A stretch of DNA of 5,043 nucleotides from Chloroflexota bacterium (GCA_025358235.1 JANYKH010000082.1:1-5043); one strand, 5' to 3'; shown: positions 1-5,043, numbered from the stretch's first letter. The notes: generated by a model not told the origin, from the sequence alone. Numbers and translations: made by a program.

Positions 1-2
1 GC

Positions 3-965
3 TCCGATAACTATGATAGAGAAGATGACTATCGGGGTGGCACGACCACTCCGCGCCCCACGCCGACTCCCACTGTGACTCCTCCTCCCCCGATTCCTAC
101 GCCCACGCCTACTCCTACCTCAACACCTACGCCTACACCAACACCTACACTAACACCTACTCCGACGCCGGCTCCTACTCCTACTCCGACTCCCACTGTG
201 ACTCCGTCACCGACGCCCACACCTACGCCTACACCAACACCTACTCCTACGCCGACACCGACGCCTGAGCCCACTGTGACTCCGACGCCGACTCCTACTC
301 CTACTCCGACGCCTACCGTGACGCCTACACCCACACCGACACCGACGCCGACACCTACCCCAACTCCGACACCCACGCCCGTACTTGACGGTGCTGCAAT
401 ATATGCTGCCAACTGCACGTTCTGCCATGGCGTGAATAACAATACTGCTAAAACGCAGACCGATCTCTTGTCCTGGATTCCCACTCACAACACCGGTCGC
501 GCTTTAACCTCTGACCAGGTTCTGGCCATTGCAATATATCTGAAACCTGCTGCGGCGCCTGTTCCTACTCCGACCGTGACACCCACACCCACGCCGACAC
601 CTACACCTACACCTACACCCACGCCTACTCCTACCCCAACGCCTACTCCTACCCCAACTCCTACGCCGACACCTACTCCTACGCCAACTCCTACTCCCAC
701 CCCAACTCCTACCGTGACTCCTCCTCCCCCTATTCCCACGGTTGACGTCACCGGGCTTTATACCACCTATTGCGCGGGCTGCCATGGGGCCAACCGGCAA
801 GGCAGTTTCGGCCCCGCCCTAAACCAGAGTGCTCTGGCTGGCAGGACCCTCGCCCAGGTGATCGCCTCTACCGCTAACGGCGTCGGGATGATGCCGGGAT
901 ACTCCGGCACGATGACCGCAGAAGAGCTTGACGCGCTGGCGGCCTATCTTAAAAATACCCCTTAA
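3..965 (+). CDS. Diheme c-type cytochrome with long Thr-Pro linkers (5' end outside window)
   Basis: The reading frame is open from the first complete codon (position 3), so the true start lies upstream. The GTG at 75 sits inside the repeat, has no ribosome-binding site and is unlikely to be a start. Visible order: a short acidic, Tyr/Arg-rich stretch ([13 protein letters not shown]), Thr-Pro linker 1, a mini cytochrome domain with haem motif CTFCH (414-428), Thr-Pro linker 2, and a second cytochrome domain with CAGCH (771-785), a candidate Met ligand in GVGMMPGY (888-893) and a C-terminal helix ending AAYLKNTP. The second domain (about 75 residues) looks like a complete class I cytochrome c. 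The first has only about 55 residues, and no Met follows its haem motif. Haem attachment implies export and an extracytoplasmic electron-carrier role; the linkers probably act as extended spacers. Any signal peptide would be upstream. The electron partner is not shown. The cytochrome assignment is secure; the function of the missing N-terminal part is unknown. Confidence 0.9.
   Translation, partial: SDNYDREDDYRGGTTTPRPTPTPTVTPPPPIPTPTPTPTSTPTPTPTPTLTPTPTPAPTPTPTPTVTPSPTPTPTPTPTPTPTPTPTPEPTVTPTPTPTPTPTPTVTPTPTPTPTPTPTPTPTPTPVLDGAAIYAANCTFCHGVNNNTAKTQTDLLSWIPTHNTGRALTSDQVLAIAIYLKPAAAPVPTPTVTPTPTPTPTPTPTPTPTPTPTPTPTPTPTPTPTPTPTPTPTPTPTVTPPPPIPTVDVTGLYTTYCAGCHGANRQGSFGPALNQSALAGRTLAQVIASTANGVGMMPGYSGTMTAEELDALAAYLKNTP
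48..380 (+). repeat. Thr-Pro codon repeat, linker 1
   Basis: About 110 codons alternate almost strictly between Thr and Pro, with occasional Val, Ser, Ala, Glu and Ile (for example TVTP and PEPT). The codons are well mixed (act/acc/aca/acg and cct/ccc/cca/ccg), so the period is strict in the protein and only loose in the DNA. The + strand is pyrimidine-rich with few G. The protein segment would be an extended, flexible or polyproline-like spacer in front of the first haem domain. Confidence 0.9.
558..740 (+). repeat. Thr-Pro codon repeat, linker 2
   Basis: About 61 codons of nearly pure Thr-Pro dipeptide join the first and second cytochrome domains. The segment ends in a [10 protein letters not shown] phrase that is also present near the start of linker 1. 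At DNA level 714-740 matches 75-101 at 25 of 27 positions. This suggests the linkers derive from a duplicated or recombined module. Synonymous codons are mixed as in linker 1. Confidence 0.9.
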
Positions 966-985
966 TAAAATAAATTAGACGGTCT

Positions 986-1019
986 GACGGCTGGGGAATA
1001 ATGAAAACCCTCAGCCGTC
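986..1019 (+). terminator. Possible terminator hairpin after the diheme cytochrome gene
   Basis: GACGGCTGGGG (986-996) can pair with CCTCAGCCGTC (1009-1019) over 11 bp with one G-T pair, leaving a 12-nt loop. It begins about 20 nt after the TAA stop of the cytochrome gene, a usual place for a terminator. No T-run follows (the next bases are TACCTGTACC), so it is not a classical intrinsic terminator. It could instead protect the mRNA end or be a regulatory structure. Confidence 0.4.
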
Positions 1020-1032
1020 TACCTGTACCCGG

Positions 1033-1053
1033 AATGCTCTGGTTTTGAGCATT
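1033..1053 (+). other. Small perfect hairpin in the intergenic stretch
   Basis: AATGCTC (1033-1039) and GAGCATT (1047-1053) form a perfect 7-bp stem with a 7-nt T-rich loop. It lies in the gene-free stretch 966-1241, in which I find no RNA gene and no credible protein gene. Its role is unknown; it could be part of a tandem terminator region with the hairpin just upstream. Confidence 0.35.
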
Positions 1054-1107
1054 AAAAGAATAATCGGAGGCACAAATCGATATTTCGTTAGCCCCCTTTA
1101 AAATATT

Positions 1108-1160
1108 CCCCGCTCCGGAAGATGCGTTGGGCCCAAACAACCTCCTTAATCGGAGCGGGG
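1108..1160 (+). repeat. Long-armed inverted repeat upstream of the sigma gene
   Basis: CCCCGCTCCG (1108-1117) and CGGAGCGGGG (1151-1160) form a perfect, very GC-rich 10-bp stem. The 33-nt loop holds a perfect 10-bp palindrome, TTGGGCCCAA (1127-1136). Outside the stem, CCCCC (1092-1096) could pair with GGGGG (1164-1168), followed by a T-rich stretch (1169-1178). The element could be a bidirectional terminator, a leader structure for the sigma operon, or a copy of a dispersed intergenic repeat. The sequence alone does not decide between these. Confidence 0.45.
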
Positions 1161-1241
1161 TGAGGGGGTTTATCTTTTCAGTTAATAAACCACGTCTGGC
1201 ATGTCTTGGTAACTTGCAAAATCCCCTAAAAACGAGCGATA

Positions 1242-1913
1242 ATGAATAGTAAGCTATTTCTATACGAGGTTGCTTACACTCCTGACAGCTGGGCTGTCAC
1301 GGGGGCATTGTGGGGGGATGACGTGGTGGCATATTGCGGGTTCCCGCTTCCCATCGAGGCAACACTCGCCGAGTCTGAAGATTCACTCGTCGAGCACGCT
1401 ATCACCGGCGACAAAAACGCCTTTGCCTCACTTTACGATCTTCATGTAGACCGCATTTACCGGCATGTGCGCTACCGCGTTTACAACCAGGCTGAAGCGG
1501 AAGATATCACCCAGGACGTTTTCTTGCGCGCCTGGAAGGCGATCGGCCGGTACCAACAAACGGGGGCTCCTTTTGCCTGCTGGCTGACTAAAATCGCTGA
1601 TAACCTGATCATCAACCACCAAAAACGCTGCAAAAAAGTAGTCCCGCTGGAAGTAGCTGAAGATGTTCCTGATAAAGATCCCTCCCTGGAACAGCAAACT
1701 GAGGCAGCTTTAAACAAGGTCCAGGTCAAAGAAGCAATTTGCACCCTGAAAGGCGAAAAACAAAGAGTTATTACCATGCGCTTTATCGATGGGCTGGAAT
1801 ACAGTGAAATCGCCAAAGCGCTCCATAAAACAGAAGGGGCGGTGCGCGTTATTCAACACCGCGCCTTGCACACTCTCAGAGACTATTTTTCAGATAAGAG
1901 TCGGCTGATATGA
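1242..1913 (+). CDS. ECF-subfamily RNA polymerase sigma factor (sigma-70 family)
   Basis: This is a sigma factor with only regions 2 and 4, which directs RNA polymerase to a small set of promoters. Region 2 covers roughly residues 48-120, with the core-binding stretch EDITQDVFLRAWKAI (about 87-101) and the -10-recognition part around WLTKIADNLIINHQKR. Region 4 covers about 158-216, with a helix-turn-helix in EYSEIAKALHKTEGAVRVIQ (187-206). As drawn it has 223 residues. The first 40 or so look unlike an ECF N-terminus, and no good ribosome-binding site precedes ATG 1242. GTG 1323, five nt after a run of six G (1312-1317), would give a 196-residue protein, nearer the usual ECF length. The stop overlaps the next gene's start (ATGA at 1910-1913), so the two are probably one operon and translationally coupled. 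The family call is secure; the start and the target promoters are not. Confidence 0.93.
   Translation: MNSKLFLYEVAYTPDSWAVTGALWGDDVVAYCGFPLPIEATLAESEDSLVEHAITGDKNAFASLYDLHVDRIYRHVRYRVYNQAEAEDITQDVFLRAWKAIGRYQQTGAPFACWLTKIADNLIINHQKRCKKVVPLEVAEDVPDKDPSLEQQTEAALNKVQVKEAICTLKGEKQRVITMRFIDGLEYSEIAKALHKTEGAVRVIQHRALHTLRDYFSDKSRLI
1283..1299 (+). promoter_or_regulatory. Perfect inverted repeat TGACAGC-N3-GCTGTCA, possible operator or leader hairpin
   Basis: The two 7-bp arms (1283-1289 and 1293-1299) are perfect inverted repeats around TGG. The element lies in the doubtful N-terminal extension of the sigma gene, 23 nt upstream of the alternative GTG start at 1323. If that start is right, this is untranslated leader and the element could be a regulator's binding site or a small RNA hairpin. 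If ATG 1242 is right, it is coding sequence and the symmetry may be chance. Confidence 0.35.
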
Positions 1914-3805
1914 ACCGGGAAGAAATCATCACCCGCTGCATCGATGACGTCCGTGCCGGCCGCATGACGGTTAAAGAATGCCTGGACCGCTATCCTGAAC
2001 TGCGGTGGGAATTAAAGCCGCTGCTGGAAATAGCCAAAACTGTTGAACCGGTTGATCCCGGGCCAAGCCCGGAATTTAAAATGAGAGCCAAAAAACGGCT
2101 CCTCGAAGAAATGAACTCCTCACCGTCCCCCGCCCGCTTCCCCTGGTCAAGTTGGAGCAATTCGTTCCGGCTGGCCGGCGCCTTTAGCCGTTCCCTGGCC
2201 TTCGGCATCGCCGCCGTCGTTTTGGGAGCCAGCGGGGTAGTCTACGGTTCTAACAGCAGTCTCCCCGGTGACCTGGTTTATCCGGTCAAAACCGGAATTG
2301 AAAAGCTGCAGGTAGCCGCGGCACGCTCGCCTGAAGCCCGCGCTGAAGTCACCATGAAGTTGGCCCGGTCCCGGACTGACGAAGTGATGGCCTTATCATT
2401 CGCTGATGTTTCGGTCAATACGAAAACCATAGAAGCGGGCCGAAACCTGATCGACGCTTCATTAAAAACCATTGCCCTGAGTTCTCCGGAAACCGTCCGC
2501 GTCCTGCTGGCCCGGATGATAAGCGATACTCTGTACGAACAGGGCGAACTTACCAGTACGGTAAGCAATGCGTCTTCCTCTTCCCATCCGGCTCTGAATG
2601 AAACAATGGAAATCGTCCGGCGGGCTAATATCATTGCCCGGGTCAGCTACGGCAATCCGGACTTTTTAAAGACTTCACCTTCCGTCTCGGATAAGGGACT
2701 GGAAAACTCCTATTTTCAGGTTACAGGCACCTTTGCCGGAATGATTAACAATGCCTGGCAGGTTAGCGGCATCCAGATCCCCGGCGTTATTTGCCCTCAA
2801 CTCCCCTCCTCGGGGCAGCTTGTGCGCCTTGAAGGGGTAAACCGGGGCGGGGCAGCTTATGTCAGCATTATCGATTCTAAAGATCTGGCCAACGGCGCAT
2901 TTGAAATCGGCGGCAACTTCCAGGGTATTACCCCGGACGGTAGCTGGCAGATCGCCGGATTAAGAATAAACTCCCCCTCCGCCTCGCCTGCTCCTGAAAC
3001 CGGAAAATGGCTTCTGGTTCAGGGCAACAACGCTTCAGGCATCTCCAAAACTGATAGAATCGAATCGTCTGGCGATTCCTTCGATAATCATGTCGATGGA
3101 ACTCTGGTCCGTGTAAACCCGGATAGCCACAGTATAATGGTCAACGTTTCCGGAGCCCTGGTTACGGTGCACACCGGGGATGACAGGGTTACCACCTCTA
3201 ACGGCCAGTCCGTGGCCCTGTCTGATCTGGATAAACAGTTTGACAACCGCGTTTACTTCCGCGTGTCCAATTCGGCTCATGGGGTGCTGTACACTGAAGG
3301 CATTAATTTGGAGAGTTCGGAACACGAGACCTATTCTCCGCCGGAATCCCGCCAGGACCCCAATTCAGATACGATAGAGCCGCGGGACAACACCTCCGGT
3401 TCAGGTGATTCCGGGACCCGTGCTGACCCGCCTGACCGGGAATCATCAGGGACGGAAAGCACCGGTGATAGCCGCGATGCTGAATACAGCCGTGATTCGG
3501 ATTCATCCGAAAGAGTGGGCACTGAGGGCGATGTGTCCTCCGGGGACCATGACGGTTCCAGCAACTATAGCGGTTCAAATGAAAGAGAAGGAAGCAGCGG
3601 CGATAGCGGCTCCCGTGATTCTGACACACGTACCTCTGCCGGGACCACCGGGGAACATGAAACCTCTTATGATTCTTCCCGCACCGGTGACAGCCGTGAA
3701 AGCAGCGGCGGTGATAGTTACCGGACGACTGATTCCCGTTACTCCTCATCTGATTCAGCAAGGACCGGTGAAAGCAGTAGTTATTACACCAGAGACCGGG
3801 ACTAA
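1910..3805 (+). CDS. Membrane-anchored DUF5667-type protein, probable partner or anti-sigma of the ECF sigma factor
   Basis: The product has 631 residues. Residues 1-90 form a charged cytoplasmic head with TVKECLDRYPELRWELKPLL (20-39), a phrase typical of proteins encoded beside such sigma factors. One hydrophobic segment (about 93-113) is a likely membrane span. It is followed at about 117-235 by a helical DUF5667-like region starting LPGDLVYPVKTGIEKLQ. Three beta-type modules follow at about 267-322, 331-384 and 394-466, each with a 'G-x-x-x-G/V-x-x-x-W/V' beginning, possibly DUF5666-like. Residues 468-631 are a low-complexity Ser/Asp/Arg/Gly/Thr tail. There is no LPXTG sorting signal and no haem motif. 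The ATGA overlap with the sigma gene suggests the head binds or restrains the sigma factor while the rest senses something outside the membrane. That role is inferred from position and topology; no zinc-binding HxxxCxxC anti-sigma motif is visible. Confidence 0.85.
   Translation: MNREEIITRCIDDVRAGRMTVKECLDRYPELRWELKPLLEIAKTVEPVDPGPSPEFKMRAKKRLLEEMNSSPSPARFPWSSWSNSFRLAGAFSRSLAFGIAAVVLGASGVVYGSNSSLPGDLVYPVKTGIEKLQVAAARSPEARAEVTMKLARSRTDEVMALSFADVSVNTKTIEAGRNLIDASLKTIALSSPETVRVLLARMISDTLYEQGELTSTVSNASSSSHPALNETMEIVRRANIIARVSYGNPDFLKTSPSVSDKGLENSYFQVTGTFAGMINNAWQVSGIQIPGVICPQLPSSGQLVRLEGVNRGGAAYVSIIDSKDLANGAFEIGGNFQGITPDGSWQIAGLRINSPSASPAPETGKWLLVQGNNASGISKTDRIESSGDSFDNHVDGTLVRVNPDSHSIMVNVSGALVTVHTGDDRVTTSNGQSVALSDLDKQFDNRVYFRVSNSAHGVLYTEGINLESSEHETYSPPESRQDPNSDTIEPRDNTSGSGDSGTRADPPDRESSGTESTGDSRDAEYSRDSDSSERVGTEGDVSSGDHDGSSNYSGSNEREGSSGDSGSRDSDTRTSAGTTGEHETSYDSSRTGDSRESSGGDSYRTTDSRYSSSDSARTGESSSYYTRDRD
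3311..3802 (+). repeat. Ser/Asp/Arg/Gly low-complexity tail of the DUF5667-type protein
   Basis: About 164 codons encode a tail dominated by Ser, Asp, Gly, Arg, Thr and Glu, with scattered Tyr and few hydrophobic residues. Irregular repeats of SGDS, SRDSD, TGDSRESS and RTGES kinds recur. It is strongly hydrophilic and mixed-charge, so probably disordered and outside the membrane. The boundaries are approximate, set where the last beta-like module ends (near GINLESSEH). Confidence 0.8.
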
Positions 3806-3815
3806 CACACCTATT

Positions 3816-3824
3816 CCCCCCCCC
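3816..3824 (+). repeat. Run of nine C
   Basis: A homopolymer of nine C lies 10 nt after the stop of the DUF5667-type gene, within a C-rich stretch. It is intergenic and about 100 nt before the start of the next gene. Such runs are prone to length change. Confidence 0.85.
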
Positions 3825-3849
3825 AATTCCCCTCCCCGCTTTTCCAAAC

Positions 3850-3872
3850 GTTACAAAACTGTAACAAAATCC
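3850..3872 (+). promoter_or_regulatory. 11-bp direct repeat and overlapping inverted repeat upstream of the multiheme cytochrome gene
   Basis: TTACAAAACTG (3851-3861) is followed directly by TAACAAAATCC (3862-3872), matching at 7 of 11 positions, that is, once per helical turn. The same stretch contains GTTAC-N6-GTAAC (3850-3854 and 3861-3865). It sits 56-78 nt upstream of the start codon, a good place for a response-regulator site. The spacing resembles PhoB/PhoP-type tandem sites, but the bases are not a convincing match. No clear -35/-10 pair was found beside it. Confidence 0.3.
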
Positions 3873-3917
3873 GGATTCGGTTGTTTAGCAATTAGACAGG
3901 CTAAGACTGTGGCCTAT

Positions 3918-3922
3918 GGAGG
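3918..3922 (+). promoter_or_regulatory. Ribosome-binding site GGAGG of the multiheme cytochrome gene
   Basis: GGAGG lies five nt before ATG 3928 and decides between that start and the in-frame ATG at 3916, which overlaps the site itself. Confidence 0.75.
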
Positions 3923-3927
3923 CCCTT

Positions 3928-5043
3928 ATGATTAACTTCATCGGCAGGTGGAAACCGCGCCTTATTAATTACATCAAATGCCACAAGAGGATACTATTCC
4001 CGGCGGCAGCCGCTGCGGGTCTGTTCGGTGTCCTTCCGTTGTTGTTTCTGGGTTCAAATCAAGCGCTGCAATTGGTTGATTCGACGGCCTTCTGCACTGT
4101 AACCTGCCATGACGTACATTACGCTGAATCTGTTGCCTTTGAGGCATCCCCGCATAACCAGGTAACCTGTGCCGAATGCCACGTAGGTGTGGGCACGGAA
4201 AACCTGATTCGTTCCAAAATCCGCGGTCTAAGCGATATAATCCCGGCTATCACCGGGTCCTACGAGCGTCCCATGGTTACCCCTCTTGAAGATCGCCGCC
4301 CCACCAGCGAGACCTGCGAAAAATGTCATTGGGCCGAAAAATTCACCGGTGATCACCCCGTCATCGAAACCACCTTCGCCCCCAACGCGGAGAACACCCG
4401 CAGTACTACCACGTTAGTATTGAAGGTTGGTGGCGGCAAAGAAGCCGTTGCCAGCGGAATCCACTGGCACAGCAGCGCTAAAGTCTGGTACCTGCCGCTG
4501 GATGAGAAACGCCTTGACATCGGCTGGGTGGGAGTAGAAAACCCGGACGGCACAGTTACGGAATATATGGATCCCGCTGACACCGCCAAAATTACCCCCG
4601 AGCGCATTCAAAATGAAAAACGCCTGATGGACTGCATCGATTGCCACAACCGGACGACTCACCTTTTCCAGTCCCCTGAAGACCTTGTTGACAAGGCCCT
4701 GGCGGACGGCTCCATCAGCAGCAGCTTACCCTTTATTAAACAGATGGCCATGAAGGATCTGGTCCCCCAGAACGCCAGCCTTGACCAGGCCAATGCCAAA
4801 TTGGAAACTATTAAAGATTTCTACCGCAACGCCTACCCGGCCATCGCGGACCAGAAAAAGAATGATATCAACACTGCCATCGCCCAGCTCAAGGAAATCG
4901 CCCGCCTCACCACTTTCCCTGACGGACTTAGCTGGCAGACGTATCCTTCACAGGCAGCACATGACAAACCCAACGATCAAATGCAGATCGATTGGAAAAC
5001 CCTGGCCGCACAGGACCAATCCAACGGCTGTTTCCGCTGCCAC
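3928..5043 (+). CDS. NapC/NirT-family membrane-anchored multiheme cytochrome c (3' end outside window)
   Basis: The frame is open from ATG 3928 to the window end, giving 372 residues with no stop. A short basic head is followed by one hydrophobic segment (about 22-42, ILFPAAAAAGLFGVLPLLFL), an uncleaved anchor typical of NapC/NirT quinol-oxidising cytochromes. Haem motifs: CTVTCH (56-61, a CX3CH variant), CAECH (81-85) in the family phrase SPHNQVTCAECHVGVG, CEKCH (130-134), CIDCH (236-240) in MDCIDCHNRTTHLFQSPED, and CFRCH (368-372) at the very edge. The segment GIHWHSS...YLPLDEKRLDIGWV (about 177-200) and the helical region 252-330 resemble longer members of the family, beyond the classical tetraheme NapC/NrfH of about 200 residues. 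The likely role is to take electrons from menaquinol and pass them to an extracytoplasmic acceptor. More haems may follow downstream. The acceptor is not identifiable here. Confidence 0.92.
   Translation, partial: MINFIGRWKPRLINYIKCHKRILFPAAAAAGLFGVLPLLFLGSNQALQLVDSTAFCTVTCHDVHYAESVAFEASPHNQVTCAECHVGVGTENLIRSKIRGLSDIIPAITGSYERPMVTPLEDRRPTSETCEKCHWAEKFTGDHPVIETTFAPNAENTRSTTTLVLKVGGGKEAVASGIHWHSSAKVWYLPLDEKRLDIGWVGVENPDGTVTEYMDPADTAKITPERIQNEKRLMDCIDCHNRTTHLFQSPEDLVDKALADGSISSSLPFIKQMAMKDLVPQNASLDQANAKLETIKDFYRNAYPAIADQKKNDINTAIAQLKEIARLTTFPDGLSWQTYPSQAAHDKPNDQMQIDWKTLAAQDQSNGCFRCH

Noticed and set aside
29..484. Minus-strand frame encoding Val-Gly repeats
   Set aside because: It is the antisense image of the Thr-Pro codons. 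It covers a real cytochrome domain on the + strand and has no independent support. The same holds for the minus-strand Val-Gly frame at 485-751.
395..539. TGCAATATAT occurring at 395-404 and 530-539
   Set aside because: Both copies encode the same Ala-Ile-Tyr word in helices of the cytochrome domain. A 10-nt match is likely chance or codon preference, not a mobile-element border.
1001..1048. Fifteen-codon + strand frame (MKTLSRLPVPGMLWF) after GGGGAATA
   Set aside because: It could be a leader peptide, but its weak ribosome-binding site is in the stem of the 986-1019 hairpin and nothing else supports translation.
949..1140. Minus-strand 63-residue frame with an AGGAGG-like site near its TTG start
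   Set aside because: The purine-rich site abuts the start with no spacing, the frame overlaps the cytochrome end and the hairpins, and the product has no recognisable domain.
3881..3909. Possible promoter TTGTTT ... TAAGAC before the multiheme cytochrome gene
   Set aside because: Both boxes match the consensus at only about half the positions, and the spacing is 15 nt. It is too weak to annotate.
3405..3935. + strand 176-residue frame overlapping the end of the membrane protein gene
   Set aside because: It is a frame shadow of the Ser/Asp-rich tail and runs into the cytochrome start. The product is low-complexity without a credible domain, and no ribosome-binding site was seen.
3945..3984. 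Cys-His pair (KCH at residues 17-19) near the start of the NapC/NirT-like protein
   Set aside because: There is no partner Cys at haem-motif spacing, and it precedes the membrane anchor, so it is on the cytoplasmic side and not a haem site.

Overview
The window holds four protein-coding genes, all on the + strand, and two are cut by the window edges. In order they are: the 3' part of an exported protein with two short c-type cytochrome domains joined by very long Thr-Pro linkers; an ECF-type RNA polymerase sigma factor; a membrane-anchored DUF5667-type protein whose start overlaps the sigma stop (ATGA); and the 5' part of a NapC/NirT-family membrane multiheme cytochrome c. The last gene has no stop inside the window and runs off its right edge.

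The organism is probably an anaerobic, respiring bacterium. An ECF sigma factor followed directly by a protein with a short cytoplasmic head, one membrane span and a DUF5667 region is an arrangement I associate with Desulfotomaculum/Pelotomaculum/Thermincola-type Firmicutes and with Chloroflexi. The Pro-Thr-linked mini-cytochromes and the NapC/NirT-like cytochrome also suit a lineage that moves electrons outside the membrane. I cannot decide between these groups from the sequence alone.

Layout: 1-965 is the end of the diheme cytochrome. 966-1241 is a gene-free stretch with several hairpins and no convincing gene. 1242-1913 and 1910-3805 are the translationally coupled sigma factor and membrane partner. 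3806-3927 is a short intergenic stretch with a run of nine C, an 11-bp direct repeat and a clear ribosome-binding site. From 3928 to the end is the NapC/NirT-like cytochrome, with five haem motifs in the visible 372 residues.

How the genes may work together (inference): the NapC/NirT-like protein could pass quinol electrons outward and the Thr-Pro-linked diheme protein could carry them across the wall or surface. The sigma factor and its membrane partner, which has a large extracytoplasmic region and a long Ser/Asp/Arg/Gly tail, could adjust cytochrome expression to a signal outside the membrane. The most unusual features are the Met-less first cytochrome domain, the CX3CH first haem site of the NapC/NirT-like protein, the uncertain sigma start with an inverted repeat just upstream of an alternative start, and the low-complexity tail of the membrane partner.
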